From contig NC_083675.1 of the NCBI RefSeq assembly GCF_030384665.1, positions 310,001 through 374,000 on the forward strand: a stretch of DNA of 64,000 nucleotides, read 5' to 3'. The notes beneath the pieces were generated by a model. That model had not been told where the DNA came from. It did no database searches and saw only the letters and a list, made by a program, of their open reading frames with translations. Positions 20,901 to 31,351 of this stretch are shown piece after piece (position 1 is the stretch's first letter; each line of letters starts with the position of its first letter). The stretch is from Lodderomyces elongisporus (Eukaryota; Ascomycota; Pichiomycetes; Serinales; Debaryomycetaceae). The position numbers were made by a program, and so were the translations under genes.

Positions 20901-21508
20901 TGGGTTACAGAGAGTTATCGCCAAAGGTTATTCGTAAACACTTTGAAGATGTTGGTCTCGATGGTGACATTGCTGATCATACTCCTATGGGTTCATTGTC
21001 TGGTGGTCAATTGGTGAAGGTTGTTATTGCTGGTGCCATGTGGAACAATCCACATTTGTTAGTGTTGGATGAGCCTACCAATTATCTTGATCGTGATTCG
21101 CTTGGAGGGTTGGCCATTGCCATTAGAGAATGGAGTGGAGGTGTTGTGATGATTTCGCACAATAATGAGTTTGTTGGCGCATTGTGTCCCGAGCAATGGC
21201 ACGTTGAAAATGGTCAAGTGATTCAGAAAGGATCAGTTGCCGTTGACACAAAGAGATTTGAGGATGGAAGCAGTGCAGCTGAATCTGCTGAGGGATCGCC
21301 AGCACCGGAAAGTGCTGCACCAGTGAAGAAGAGAGTTGATGACGATGACTCGCCTGCTAATATCAAGGTCAGAACTAGAAAGAAGAAGATGACAAGAAAC
21401 GAAAAGAAGGCGCAAGCTGAGAGGAGAAGATTAAGGTATATCGAGTGGTTGAGTTCACCAAAGGGAACTCCTAAACCAGCGGATACTGACGATGAAGAAG
21501 AAGATTAA
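17972..21508 (+). CDS. NEW1: ABC-F ATPase New1, EF3-family translation factor
   Basis: 1178 residues, close to S. cerevisiae New1 (1196). Order: Tyr/Asn-rich prion-like N-terminal region (residues ~30-80, with YNNYNSYNNGYNNNYSG), HEAT-repeat region (~130-480), then two ABC cassettes. Both Walker A motifs (GRNGAGKST and GPNGAGKST), signature motifs (LSGGWK, LSGGQL) and Walker B motifs (LLLDEPTNHLD, LLVLDEPTNYLD) are intact. A chromodomain-like insert lies in cassette 2 (YEVKWKFWLPKYNSWVPRD). A basic C-terminal tail follows. New1 binds ribosomes and helps termination/recycling at certain C-terminal codons and 40S assembly in the cold. The N-terminal region separates it from canonical EF3. Confidence 0.95.
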   Translation: MSKSFDDFVKQQQAQQKSKTFGYRNAGGAGGAPQYNFNNTFVPSQPHPQSYNQGPGNRYNNYNSYNNGYNNNYSGSRTPQNIDSSITSPVDSLPTSGRSTPNPNASTTSLTSLNTALSKLNVNVPFQENLSNIEQASKISEVKAEVGIIVSQILEQESFTIINEWKLNEILKSLLKPKNTPLVKEGALLIIQQLAQQIAGQSPKEFFLLQFFATAYDMFTDKDKNVVKAAKSATDALYSAYPVEALGSVVLDEFLTFFKSGAKWNSKAAALVNFDRIVEDVPADLLELKFVDTVPVLTDLSTDFKPELAKAGLQSLKKFVKVLDNLDLQNKYDLIVDTLADPQKVTDCIKNLSSVTFVAEVTEPALSLLVPILDKSLKMSSSSNEQLRQTVMVTENLTRLVNNKREIDSFIPILLPGVEKVYNNASLPEVRELAGKAYKVLKDAEAEHHDGKFHGRITLEEAQNFLTKDIPEGTEVPSCVTDPEALPYISKIVQVDANVNDWKRMDAYLKSILNSNESYASAVTANVKHLFNPESTLDGVDDDGAIEIVNADFSLAYGTRMLLNKTNLRLLKGHRYGLCGRNGAGKSTLMRAISKGQLEGFPTADELKTCFVEHKLQGSEADMDLVSFIASDPDLADVGKDAIKDALFEVGFPEETLSKNVGSLSGGWKMKLELARAMLMKADVLLLDEPTNHLDVGNVKWLQDYLVQHTEITSLIVSHDSGFLDAVCTDIIHYENKKLAYYKGNLSEFVKVKPEGKSYYTLTDSNVKMAFPPPGILTGVKSNTRSVARMSNVTFTYPGAAKPSLSNVSCSLSLSSRVAIVGPNGAGKSTLIKLLTAELVPQEGKVEKHPNLRIGYIAQHALQHVEQHKEKTANQYLQWRYRFGDDREVLLKESRKVSDEEMEMMQKEIDVGDGRGKRQVEAIVGRQKLKKSFQYEVKWKFWLPKYNSWVPRDLLLAEGFDKLIQKFDDHEASREGLGYRELSPKVIRKHFEDVGLDGDIADHTPMGSLSGGQLVKVVIAGAMWNNPHLLVLDEPTNYLDRDSLGGLAIAIREWSGGVVMISHNNEFVGALCPEQWHVENGQVIQKGSVAVDTKRFEDGSSAAESAEGSPAPESAAPVKKRVDDDDSPANIKVRTRKKKMTRNEKKAQAERRRLRYIEWLSSPKGTPKPADTDDEEED

Positions 21509-21998
21509 ACCATAAAGATAAAAATTTGAGGAGAATAATTGAAATTAATTTATTTAAAGAGTAGTGTTGGAATGAAAGTAGGAACTAGAGAGCCGGGAAT
21601 TTGTCAGATAGAAGCAAAAACAATTCTTTTATAAAAAGCAGGTCAATGGCTTTGGTTCGTTCTTTATATTTGTTTCTTGATATATATATATATATGTATA
21701 TGTATATTCTTAGTGTTATAGAATTAAAAAAAAAATGTATAATTTATTGTTATAGATTGGTGGGACAGTATGAGGTTCGTAGTATTATCGTAAAACTTGG
21801 TAGTGTAGTTTGACCCAAAATCTTGTTCTAAGTGCAAGTCGCACCAAATTCCACTCTGGCGGCGAAAACTACCACCAATCTCGATTTATATAGTTTTTTT
21901 TTTTTTGAAAGAAGGAGATACAATTGCCACTTGGGAAAAACGTGTAAGTCGTATTTAACATTCAAGTCTCACCACCAATTGATTAACAAGGAAGCAAA
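21509..21998. other. NEW1-PRE8 intergenic region
   Basis: Gene-free, with a TA/GTAT repeat near 21680-21705 and an A-run near 21728. Holds the PRE8 promoter. Confidence 0.5.
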
Positions 21999-22925
21999 AT
22001 GGCTGACAGATACTCATTTTCGTTAACAACGTTTTCTCCTAGGTATGTATAAGTTTGAATCAGAGTCTTAGTTTATACTTTGGATGTTTTCAAATAACAT
22101 ACACACACATACACACACACACAAATGTCAAACAAACAAACAAACAAACATAGGGTTAAAACTTGCTCCGTTTAACTTGATCGATAGATTGATACTAACA
22201 AGAAACTGAACGATAGTGGGAAATTAGTGCAAATTGAATATGCTTTAAATGCAGTTAAGCAAGGTGTGACAACGATAGGTATCAAATGTGATAATGGCAT
22301 TATATTAGCCACAGAGCGTAAGTCGACCTCGGTGCTTCAAAAGAACGATGTCAACAACAAAGTCGAATATATAACACCCAACATCGGAATGACGTATAGT
22401 GGAATGGGTCCTGATTTCAGGGTGCTTGTTGATAAGGCAAGAAAATTAGCACAAACAAACTATAAGCTCATCTACAATGAATATCCACCAGTGCGTATCA
22501 TGGTTCAAGAGATTGCCAAGGTGATGCAAGAAAGTACACAATCGGGAGGTATCAGACCGTTTGGTGTATCTTTGCTCGTGGGTGGATACGATGAGTACCT
22601 GGACAAATTTCAATTATACCAAGTGGATCCTAGTGGGTCTTATTTTCCATGGAAGGCCACGGCAATTGGAAAGACTTCGAATAGTGCAAAGACTTTTCTA
22701 GAAAAGAGATGGAATGAAAACTTGCAATTGGAGGATGCCATCCATGTAGCATTATTGGCTTTGAAGGAGAGTGTGGATGGAGAGTTGATTGGTGAAAACT
22801 TGGACATTGCTGTGATTAGCGATCCTCAACAGCAATTGTTGGGTTTTACAGGTACCAATTTAGAAGGACCAAGGTTTAAGAAGTTGAGTGCCGAAGAGAT
22901 TAACGATATTTTAGATTCTTTGTAG
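21999..22925 (+). CDS. PRE8: 20S proteasome subunit alpha-2 (PRE8), spliced
   Basis: Exon 1 is 21999-22042 and exon 2 is 22217-22925, giving 250 residues. Exon 1 encodes MADRYSFSLTTFSP, the conserved alpha-subunit start. Splicing joins AG|T to make Ser and continues GKLVQIEYALNAVKQGVT, exactly the expected alpha-2 sequence. The body has family motifs YSGMGPDFRVLVDKARK, GGIRPFGVSLLVGG and DPSGSYFPWKATAIG. Alpha subunits form the outer, non-catalytic ring and gate substrate entry. Without the intron the reading would start at 22227 and lose the N-terminal gate residues. Confidence 0.97.
22043..22216 (+). other. Intron of PRE8 (174 nt)
   Basis: Donor GTATGT at 22043, branch site TACTAAC at 22193-22199 and acceptor TAG ending at 22216. 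The branch A is ~18 nt before the acceptor. The intron holds CA and CAAA microsatellites (22101-22150). Confidence 0.95.
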
Positions 22926-23418
22926 ATGAATACATACGTGCGTGTGATTATTAGTTTTGCAATTGGGAATAGCCGTAGTAAGCTGTAGTATGCCGTAGTA
23001 TGCCGTAGTATGTCGTAGCAAGCTGTATTACTGAAAATATGTTTCTTTTTGATGCTGACGATGATGAAGTTAGTGGTGGTTAGCGATGGTGGTGGCTTTA
23101 ATAGAGGTAATAATGGAACTAGTACAAGTATTAGATGTGGTGTCGGTTGTGCCTCCCTTTATGCTATGTTGGTGATAGCAGACAGAAAAAGTTGCACAAA
23201 ATTAAAGAGCATTTTATAAGAGAAATAATAAAATAAAAAAGAAAAAAAGAAAAAAAGAAGAAAGACAAAAAAAAAAGAATTAACTCAAAGAGAGAGGAAG
23301 AGAAAGCACGGAAGAAAGTAAGATGGGATAAGCGATAAAGGGCATCTCCAATTTTTTTTCTTTTTTTTTTTTTTTTTTTTTGCAACATTAACAAGCTCAT
23401 CTCCAAGCACAGTCAACC
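22926..23418. other. PRE8-UTP14 intergenic region
   Basis: Contains a 6 x 10-bp tandem array (22972-23031), an A-rich purine tract (23218-23276) and a T-run (23351-23381) just before UTP14. No gene seen. Confidence 0.6.
22972..23031 (+). repeat. Tandem array, six 10-bp units (GCCGTAGTAT-like)
   Basis: Six head-to-tail decamers related to GCCGTAGTAT, starting 46 bp after the PRE8 stop. Unit variants are GCCGTAGTAA, GCTGTAGTAT, GCCGTAGTAT (twice), GTCGTAGCAA and GCTGTATTAC. Confidence 0.9.
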
Positions 23419-26286
23419 ATGGCACGCAAGAACAAGAACAACAATAGCAAGAAAAGTGGCAAGAGTGGAAAGAGCGGCAAAAATAGGAGTTCGCAAAAGA
23501 TTATCGATGCATACCAGATTGCAGAGAGACAGGAACGCCGAAATCAAGGAGGCGATGATATAGAGGAAGATGAAGGAAATTTTGCCAACAGTCTTGCCTT
23601 TGAGGAAGGTATTTTAGATGCGCGATCTTTGTTGAAAGATGGTCAAGCTGACGAGGACTTGTTGGACGAAGAGATTGACTCTGATGAAGCATTGGGTAGT
23701 GACGATGACTACGATGTTTTGGATAGTAAAATGTCACAAAGTATTCGAGATAAAGCCAAACGTAAGAGATTAGGACAATATTCCGATAGCGAAGACGAAG
23801 AGGACGACGATGATGATGATGATGAAGGATATGCTAGTATTGACGAGAGCCAGTTGGTTACATTGTCTGAAGCGTGGGACATGGACGACCGCGACCTTGC
23901 ACTGGTACAGGGTAAAGGCCACAAAGATATAGTTTTGAATGATGACTGGGAATCGGAGAGCTCATCGAGCGAAGAAAGCTCAGAAGACGAAGGAGAAGAT
24001 GGGGTAGAAGAAGATTGGGGCGAAACCTCAAAGGATTTTGATGCCGAAGGTGACGATGACGACAATGATGAAAACTCTGAAGAAGAGAGCGATGATGATG
24101 ATGATGATGATGATGAGGAAGAAGAAGAAGAAGAAGGAGACGATTCCGACGAAGAAAATGTATTTTCCCACGACTCCGCTGATGATGAAGGTCTTGATTT
24201 GGCTAAAACTACCAAGAGATTACAGAAGGAGCTTGAAGCAGCAAAGCCAAAGGAGCGTAAAAGATTTATTGTTGAAAAACGCGATGAAAATGAATTCAAC
24301 GTACCGAGTGGTGGTCAGTCATTATCCATTGCCGAGATGATGCAAGGTATTCAAAATGCAGAAAATGAAGCTATCTTGATTGATGCAGATGCAAAAGCTG
24401 TCGCCACACCTCTACCAAAGCGTATTCAGCAAAGAAATGATCGTGGTGCAGCGTACAATTTGTCGAAGAAGGAAGTCAGCAAATGGAGTGATACAGTGCA
24501 GCAAAATAGACAAGCCGAGTTGTTGAAGTTTCCAATGCAGCAACCAGACACATTTAACGATAGTGCAAATGCATTTAGAAGCAACCCGAACAAAGAAAAA
24601 ACGGAGACTGAGTTGGAAAAAAATGTCAATGATATTCTTGCCAAATCGTCGTTGATTGATGACAAAAAGGAAGCAACATTTGAGGAAATTGCAGTGGCCA
24701 AAATGTCTGCAGAAGAGCTTCGCGAGAGGACAAACCAATTGAGATTAATGAGGGAGTTGATGTTTAGAGATGAGAGAAGGGCCAAACGATTGAAAAAGAT
24801 CAAATCTAAGCAATACCACAAGATTAAGAAGAAGGAAAGATTGAGGAATCAAGAACTTGTTGACGAGGCTGAAGATGTTAGTGATGACGAAGATGCCGAG
24901 GACAAGGATATGAAACGAGCCGAAGAAAGAATGAGTTTAAGACATAAGACACAACTGAAGTGGGCACAGTCGATGATCAAAAGCGGGTTATCTAAAGATG
25001 CTTCTAATCGTGAGGAGTTGGAGGAGATGTTGAGACAAGGCGAAAGATTGCGAGAAAAACAATTGGGGTTGAGGAATGGCGAAGATGATGTTTACGACGA
25101 TGAAGGAGTTAGCGACATTGAAAGGGATTATGAACACGACGATGCAGATGGTGATGAAGATGAAAGACGAAGTAAACTTGGTAAAGGTGTTATGGCAATG
25201 GAATTCATGAAGAATGCCGAGCAAAGAAGAAAAGAGGAGAATTTGAAAACAATAGAGCAATTGAGAAGGTTGCAAAATGGAGAAGATGATGGACTTGATT
25301 TGTTTCAAGATGAGAACGATAATGGTTCAGTTAACATCACCAAAAACCAAGGAAGAAGAGTCTATAATCCTGTTGCCATTGATGATAGTAACATAAATGA
25401 GGAAGTATTGAAGGAGGTTGAGGACGAAAAAGTTACCGGTTTAGCCAAGAAGGTTAACAAAGCCAATCAGGTAAAAATTGTTGAGCCAACTTCTGCATCC
25501 AACGACGAGTCAAAATCAAAAGCAGAAAAAAATGCACAAGCAGTCGACGACGAAGCCAATCCTTGGCTTTCTATTGGATCTGAGTCCGGCGCAACAAATC
25601 ACGAACCTCAACAAAAGTCAAGCAAGGTTACCGTTGTTGATGAAAACTCATCCAAATTTGCAAAGGCTGCTATGAAGATTGCCAAAAAACTGAGAAAACA
25701 AAGGAGAGGCGAAGGCGAAGATTTGATTGATATTAACGAAACACTTGCTGTGAAGGATATCCATAACGATGGATCTGATGTCTCTGATTCGGAAGCAACT
25801 GGGGAATCTTCAACTGCGCCAAAGATGTTCAAGCAAAAGGATCTCATCAAAGAAGCTTTTGTTGGAGACGATGTTGTTGCCGAATTTGAAAATGAAAAGA
25901 AGAGAATGATTGAAGACGAAGACGATAAGGAGGAGGATATAACATTGCCCGGTTGGGGTGACTGGGTAGGCGGTAAGTCGAAACCTAATGCTAATAAAAA
26001 ACGCAAGTTTATACGTAAAATTGACGGAGTTGTGCAAAAAGACAAAAGAAAGGATAAAAACTTGAAAAATGTGATTATCAATGAAAAATTGAACAAGAAG
26101 AATCTCAAATATCAAGCTAGGGATGTGCCATATCCGTTTGAAACAAGAGAGCAATACGAACGTTCGCTTCAGATGCCGGTGGGACAAGAATGGACAAGTA
26201 GAGCTACACACCAGAGATTGACCATGCCAAGAGTTGTCACCAAGCAAGGTATGGTGATTGACCCATTGAAAGCGCCATTCAAGTAG
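23419..26286 (+). CDS. UTP14: U3 snoRNP / SSU processome protein Utp14
   Basis: A nucleolar protein needed for 18S rRNA maturation; it binds and activates the DEAH helicase Dhr1. The 955-residue protein has a basic Lys/Ser start, a very acidic region (residues ~45-255 with long Asp/Glu runs), then the Utp14 domain. That domain includes LSIAEMMQGIQNAENEAILI, PLPKRIQQRNDRGAAYNLSK and a WSDTVQQNRQAELLKFPM-type block. The C-terminus has LPGWGDWVGG and PFETREQYERSLQMPVGQEW, both diagnostic of Utp14. Length fits the family (S. cerevisiae 899). Confidence 0.95.
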   Translation: MARKNKNNNSKKSGKSGKSGKNRSSQKIIDAYQIAERQERRNQGGDDIEEDEGNFANSLAFEEGILDARSLLKDGQADEDLLDEEIDSDEALGSDDDYDVLDSKMSQSIRDKAKRKRLGQYSDSEDEEDDDDDDDEGYASIDESQLVTLSEAWDMDDRDLALVQGKGHKDIVLNDDWESESSSSEESSEDEGEDGVEEDWGETSKDFDAEGDDDDNDENSEEESDDDDDDDDEEEEEEEGDDSDEENVFSHDSADDEGLDLAKTTKRLQKELEAAKPKERKRFIVEKRDENEFNVPSGGQSLSIAEMMQGIQNAENEAILIDADAKAVATPLPKRIQQRNDRGAAYNLSKKEVSKWSDTVQQNRQAELLKFPMQQPDTFNDSANAFRSNPNKEKTETELEKNVNDILAKSSLIDDKKEATFEEIAVAKMSAEELRERTNQLRLMRELMFRDERRAKRLKKIKSKQYHKIKKKERLRNQELVDEAEDVSDDEDAEDKDMKRAEERMSLRHKTQLKWAQSMIKSGLSKDASNREELEEMLRQGERLREKQLGLRNGEDDVYDDEGVSDIERDYEHDDADGDEDERRSKLGKGVMAMEFMKNAEQRRKEENLKTIEQLRRLQNGEDDGLDLFQDENDNGSVNITKNQGRRVYNPVAIDDSNINEEVLKEVEDEKVTGLAKKVNKANQVKIVEPTSASNDESKSKAEKNAQAVDDEANPWLSIGSESGATNHEPQQKSSKVTVVDENSSKFAKAAMKIAKKLRKQRRGEGEDLIDINETLAVKDIHNDGSDVSDSEATGESSTAPKMFKQKDLIKEAFVGDDVVAEFENEKKRMIEDEDDKEEDITLPGWGDWVGGKSKPNANKKRKFIRKIDGVVQKDKRKDKNLKNVIINEKLNKKNLKYQARDVPYPFETREQYERSLQMPVGQEWTSRATHQRLTMPRVVTKQGMVIDPLKAPFK

Positions 26287-26491
26287 AAAATAATATAAAA
26301 AGTAGATAATCTCATTTATAATACAGGAAATTAAACAAAACGGAAAAACAATGAAAAAAAAAAAAGATTATTTCTATGAAAACTCTTAGTAATTTTGTGA
26401 GACTAGCTGTGGCAAGTTTAATTTAGCAATTTTCTTTTAGTCTTGTCAAGTTTAGCCTTGTCAAGTTTAGCCTGACATATTATTGTATAGT

Positions 26492-28186
26492 CTAATCTAA
26501 TAATATACCGTTCCTATCTGCCCAGCTCTTACCAGAGAGAAATACTCCCTCTGGGTCGGTCTCTCTTCTCACCTTGTTGAAATCTATCAAATCTTGTCCG
26601 AACCAGTTTTGCATTTTTGTTTTAAATCCAATCATTGTATAAAACTTTTTGCCGCCAAACTCCAATTGCGTCTGTAAGTTCTGTCCATTGAGCTCGGGAT
26701 TCTCCTTCAAGTCAGCACCTTTGACACCAATAAAGTTTTTAGCCCAATGTGGTTTACCATCAGCCTGCGTCATCACGTCTTCAAACTTTTGGTACCATTT
26801 GTAAGTTTCGACATTAGTGCCAAATGGTCTATACATTGTAGCATTTATGAATAATGTCAATTGCTCATTCGTAGGTTTAACACCATCACCTTCGTATTTC
26901 AACCTTGGTGAATTGTCCATATAAGGACGGAAGTTATTTCCTGGAATAGGTCCTGCGCTGGTCTTTGATCTGTGCGATAACCATTCTTGAGATGGGTATA
27001 ACGATTCTTTACCCTCGGAATCGGTGAATGGTTTATTTGATTGCGTAACATTTGAACAACGCACTTCAACTGGCGCATGGACATAAAATTCATTATTTTT
27101 AGCAGCTTGTTGAATAATACTTTGCAATTGGGTCAAGACCTCGATACCATTAGTGAGTGGAGCTGACCATTCATTGACAAATTGTGAAAACAAGCAGTCC
27201 ATATTCAAGCCTTCGACGGAGTTTTGAACCGCTATGTCACCTGCACCAAGGGTTTCAACCTTACCGTATTGTTGTTCAAATACAAACTTTTCAACGTGCG
27301 GGGTCAAGCTGGGCAATATATGAACCGAGAGCCATAACAATGATTCGTAAAAGAAACGACCAAATCGGGTACCGTACCAGGAAGCTCTCGGTGGTGAGAT
27401 TGGGTCATTGGATTTATTAGCTCTCCAAAGCACACATTTTTTGGTGTATGGAAACCACCATATTCTGATAAATTCGGAATCCAACCATATAGTGTCCCAA
27501 TGTTGCAACAAGGTGTCAAAGTTGATAATCTCTTGTCTCGACTTGATTGTGTATTTGGGACACGTTCTTAAAGTAACGTGGGTGATGATACCAATTTTAC
27601 CCAACGACAATAATATGGCCTTGAAGTAGTGTGGTTTCTCAATCGAGGAACATGTAATGGATTCGCCTTGGGAGTTGAGAAATGTGATGGAGACAACTTG
27701 TTGAGATACCAACCCATGATATTGAGTCGACCCATGAGTTCCTGTTGAGATTAAACCCGCGATGGATTGGTCACTAATTGAACCCAAATTCTGGATTGCC
27801 AAATTGTGCTTTTTTAAGTATTCGTTCAATTCATACACTCTGCAACCTGCTTCCACAGTGAGATCAACAAACTTGACCTCTTGTTCCTTTGAATCGGGAC
27901 TTATTGGACCTAAAAACTCTTCTTCTTTTAAGACATGGTTGAATTTGTCCAAATTACATAGCCATTCTTTGGTCATTGTCAAATCACTTGGCGAATGGCC
28001 CGAACCAACAGTCATGATTGTTTTTTGATGCTTGTGAGCTTGTTTGATAAGCTCTTTGATCTCGTCAACATTTCTGGGCTGGAAAATCGCTTGTGGATGA
28101 CAATAAAAAGTACCCGCCCATGTTTTATGAAAGAACTTTGTAGTAACAAATGGCTTTAACAGCTCAGGAACAGATGAGCTCGCCAT
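26492..28186 (-). CDS. ALO1: D-arabinono-1,4-lactone oxidase
   Basis: The last step of D-erythroascorbic acid synthesis, on the mitochondrial outer membrane; it oxidises D-arabinono-1,4-lactone with FAD. The 564-residue protein has the FAD-linking motif TVGSGHSPSDLT, with His64 as the expected covalent site, then the FAD_binding_4 domain. The aldonolactone-oxidase C-terminal region includes GKPHWAKNF (the HWAK signature) and ends near DPEGVFLSGKSW. I take the ATG at 28186. An in-frame ATG 44 codons upstream would add a Phe-rich stretch not found in the family. It diverges from ERG13. Confidence 0.93.
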   Translation of the reverse strand: MASSSVPELLKPFVTTKFFHKTWAGTFYCHPQAIFQPRNVDEIKELIKQAHKHQKTIMTVGSGHSPSDLTMTKEWLCNLDKFNHVLKEEEFLGPISPDSKEQEVKFVDLTVEAGCRVYELNEYLKKHNLAIQNLGSISDQSIAGLISTGTHGSTQYHGLVSQQVVSITFLNSQGESITCSSIEKPHYFKAILLSLGKIGIITHVTLRTCPKYTIKSRQEIINFDTLLQHWDTIWLDSEFIRIWWFPYTKKCVLWRANKSNDPISPPRASWYGTRFGRFFYESLLWLSVHILPSLTPHVEKFVFEQQYGKVETLGAGDIAVQNSVEGLNMDCLFSQFVNEWSAPLTNGIEVLTQLQSIIQQAAKNNEFYVHAPVEVRCSNVTQSNKPFTDSEGKESLYPSQEWLSHRSKTSAGPIPGNNFRPYMDNSPRLKYEGDGVKPTNEQLTLFINATMYRPFGTNVETYKWYQKFEDVMTQADGKPHWAKNFIGVKGADLKENPELNGQNLQTQLEFGGKKFYTMIGFKTKMQNWFGQDLIDFNKVRRETDPEGVFLSGKSWADRNGILLD

Positions 28187-30001
28187 TTTATGGAAGGGCA
28201 AGTGAATCAAGTGCGTCGAAATAAAAAAAAACCAAAAACCAAAAGCCAAAAGCCGAAAGTCAGAAGGGAAGGGGAAAGGAATGAATGTCAACAAAGCTAC
28301 GACGGAATCACCTTGCAATGGAAGTCTTCTCCTACTCTTCTCTTTTTTTTTTTTTGGTTTATCTTTTCCTTTCTTTTCTTTCTTTGATAAAAGAAAAAGG
28401 TTGAGATTAGAAAGATTGGTAGTAGGGGGGGGTGAACGAATATAAAGATATTAAATAAATTTCAGCTTATAGACGGTTTTAAGAATCTACAATAATTTCG
28501 GACCATTTTCGGACTCTTCCGCACTTGCAGAAAATTTTAGCATCGATTACTCAGCGGTTATACTATCTAATGGAAGGTGAGTAATGGCATTGAATTTCAA
28601 AGTTTACCTTTTTTGTATATTCTTTTAAGTACTTTTTATTTTTTATTTTTTATTTGCATTTGCTTTCTATTGATAAGCGATTGGGCCTTAGCAATTAAAA
28701 AAAGTACTAGATGGAGAAGGCAACTTTTTGAAAATCTAGAATAGTTGTTTTGCTGGTGTTCTCCTCTGTGCCTACCAGTAAAACATTTTGAAATAAATTA
28801 TATTGGAAGCCTATTTAAAAAAAAAGAATGGGAATAGTGAATTAATTAATTAAGCTAAACGAGAACATATCATCTCAGAAGTAGAATTGTATTACTCAAG
28901 GTCAATCAGTCAGCACAAGTAAGGACACGTGATGTTTATGTGTAAATTTTTAATCATGTGATATATAACACGTGAGACTTACGATACATACACTTGATAT
29001 GTCGTAAAACTTATTCCTAAGTTTTTGACGACATGTAATTCACGACACTCGCACGCGTGTGTATTATTACCAAAATGGCGTGTGCAAGTGGCCCGAGATG
29101 TTTTTGAAAAGAGAGGTCATAAAAATATAAAAGAAAAAATACAGCTTGTGCGGCTCATACAAAATCGTGCGATCTATACGAGCAACGCAAAAAAAAAAAA
29201 AAAACTCGACGTGTTTTCCAAAACACTTTTTTTATTTTCTTCATATTTTTATTTTACATCCTAATACAGAATATGTTAGTTTTGAGGAATTGCCAGCTAC
29301 TTTACAGAATCTTTGATTTTAATTTTTCAATAGAGCATTTGGAATATGAAAAATATGGAATTTTAGATTATTATCCTTCGAGGGTGATACTTCTCTCTAC
29401 TTGTATTATAAATAAAATGTATGTAGATGTAAGTTGCCTTCGCTTTTTAATTGAAAATTTTCGAGGACAGGTGTGGTTTGTAATTTTCTATTTTATTTTT
29501 TTATTTTTTTATTTTTTTATTTTTTATATTTTTTTTTCACAGTGATGTTAGAGAGCCTTTCTGCCACCCGTATACACTCTTCCACAGTCTTTTCCTTGCT
29601 CTAAACGAAGAAACGAGATTATTTATTTTTTAAAAAAAGTTCCTTTTAGCGTGCTTGAAATTTTTATAAATCTCAAAATTCTTGTTTCAATTTCATCTCG
29701 TACCGACTTTACATTAACTTATTCATTTATTTATCTATTGGTTTATCCATTCTTTCATTGCATTGATTTGATAAATTATAGTAAAGCATACAGTTTTTTA
29801 AAAGATTCATTTCTTTTCATCAGCATACTACACACTAAGGAATAAGAAGAATAAACTTTGTTCATTTTAAACAAAGTTATACATCATATAATCATACACA
29901 CTTGAGTTCAATCTAGTCTCCACATATATCAATCTTTACTTGTTCTTTTTCCCTTTTTTTCTTAAAAAAAAATCAAATAAAATTAATTAAATCTATTTGA
30001 A
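28187..30001. other. Divergent ALO1 / ERG13 intergenic region
   Basis: About 1.8 kb without a supportable gene. A cluster of three RTCACRTG-type sites lies at 28926-28976. There is an 8-G run at 28425-28432 and AT-rich sequence with ATTTTTTT units at 29490-29535. Short open frames at 29025 and 29273 look fortuitous. Confidence 0.6.
28926..28976. promoter_or_regulatory. Cluster of three CACGTG/CATGTG elements
   Basis: CACGTGAT at 28926-28933, CATGTGAT at 28955-28962 and CACGTGAG at 28969-28976. The first two match the Cbf1 core RTCACRTG on the reverse strand and the third matches TCACGTG. They lie ~740 bp upstream of ALO1 and ~1 kb upstream of ERG13. Which gene they serve is unknown. Confidence 0.45.
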
Positions 30002-31351
30002 ATGACACAATCTCCACAAAACGTCGGTATCAAAGGTATTGAAGTCTACATTCCTGGCCAAGCAGTCAACCAAACTGAGTTGGAAAAGTTTGATGGAATT
30101 CCTCAAGGTAAGTACACTATTGGTTTAGGTCAAACCAATATGGCATTCGTCAACGATAGAGAAGATATCTACTCGATTGCATTGACAGTTGTCTCAAAGT
30201 TGATCAAGCACTATAACATTGATACCGAAAAGATTGGTAGATTGGAAGTTGGTACCGAGACTTTATTGGACAAGTCCAAGTCAGTTAAGTCAGTTTTGAT
30301 GCAATTGTTTGGCGACAACAATGATATCGAAGGTATCGATACCGTTAACGCATGTTATGGTGGTACTTCTTCCGTGATCAATGCCATTAACTGGATTGAA
30401 AGTTCAAGCTGGGATGGAAGAGACGCTATTGTTGTTGCTGGTGACATCGCCATCTACGACAAAGGTGCTGCTAGACCCACTGGAGGTGTTGGTGCTATTG
30501 CCATGTTGATTGGTCCTGATGCGCCAATTGTTTTTGACTCAGTCAGAGGTTCATTTATGGAACACGCCTACGATTTCTACAAACCAGATTTCACCAGCGA
30601 GTACCCAGTCGTTGATGGCCACTTTTCCTTGAGCTGTTATGTCAAGGCCGTTGACCACTGCTACAAAAACTACTCTAAAAAGATTACAGGTGACAAGAAC
30701 AAGACCGTTGGCTTGTACGACCACTTTGACTATAACGCATTCCATGTGCCAACTTGTAAATTGGTGACAAAGAGTTATGCAAGATTATTATACAATGATT
30801 ACAAAGCAAACCCAGAATCTTTCAAAGACTTGATTGATGAAGAGACTAGAAAAGCCATTGATGGTTTGAGCTATGAAGCTTCATTAACAGATAAGCTTTT
30901 GGAAAAGACCTTTGTATCGTTGGCTAAAGAAGCTACAAAGAAGAGAGTCGACCCAGCATTGAAGGTGCCAACCAACACTGGTAACATGTACACAGCCTCG
31001 GCATGGGTTTCTCTTTCATCATTGCTTTACTATATTGGCTCCAAAGATTTGCAAAACAAGAGAATTGGTGTCTTTTCGTATGGATCTGGTTTAGCGTCGA
31101 CCTTGTTGTCAGTTACTGTGAGATCAGATATTTCCGAAATCACCAAAGTGCTAGACTTTGACTTTAAGTTGGGTGACGGAAGAAAGATTGAGTCTCCAGA
31201 ACAGTACGTTGCTGCCATTGAGTTGAGGGAAAAGGCTCATTTGCAAAAAGATTTCAAGCCACAAGGTTCAATTGAGAACTTGGCCAGTGGTGTTTACTAC
31301 TTGGAAGAAGTTGATGACAAGTTCAGAAGAAAATATGCAATCAAGGAATAA
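30002..31351 (+). CDS. ERG13: Hydroxymethylglutaryl-CoA synthase
   Basis: Condenses acetyl-CoA with acetoacetyl-CoA to HMG-CoA at the entry to the mevalonate/ergosterol pathway. The 449-residue protein shows [14 protein letters not shown] (conserved acid), the nucleophile Cys118 in VNACYGGT, the Gly-rich [14 protein letters not shown] and the histidine motif [19 protein letters not shown]. Length matches fungal cytosolic HMG-CoA synthases. Neighbour ALO1 is also a small-metabolite enzyme, but nothing shows co-regulation beyond the shared upstream region. Confidence 0.97.
   Translation: MTQSPQNVGIKGIEVYIPGQAVNQTELEKFDGIPQGKYTIGLGQTNMAFVNDREDIYSIALTVVSKLIKHYNIDTEKIGRLEVGTETLLDKSKSVKSVLMQLFGDNNDIEGIDTVNACYGGTSSVINAINWIESSSWDGRDAIVVAGDIAIYDKGAARPTGGVGAIAMLIGPDAPIVFDSVRGSFMEHAYDFYKPDFTSEYPVVDGHFSLSCYVKAVDHCYKNYSKKITGDKNKTVGLYDHFDYNAFHVPTCKLVTKSYARLLYNDYKANPESFKDLIDEETRKAIDGLSYEASLTDKLLEKTFVSLAKEATKKRVDPALKVPTNTGNMYTASAWVSLSSLLYYIGSKDLQNKRIGVFSYGSGLASTLLSVTVRSDISEITKVLDFDFKLGDGRKIESPEQYVAAIELREKAHLQKDFKPQGSIENLASGVYYLEEVDDKFRRKYAIKE

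Noticed and set aside
28187..28318. Longer N-terminus for ALO1
   Set aside because: The 44 extra residues (FWFFFIS-type) are absent from the family, which begins near the Met at 28186.
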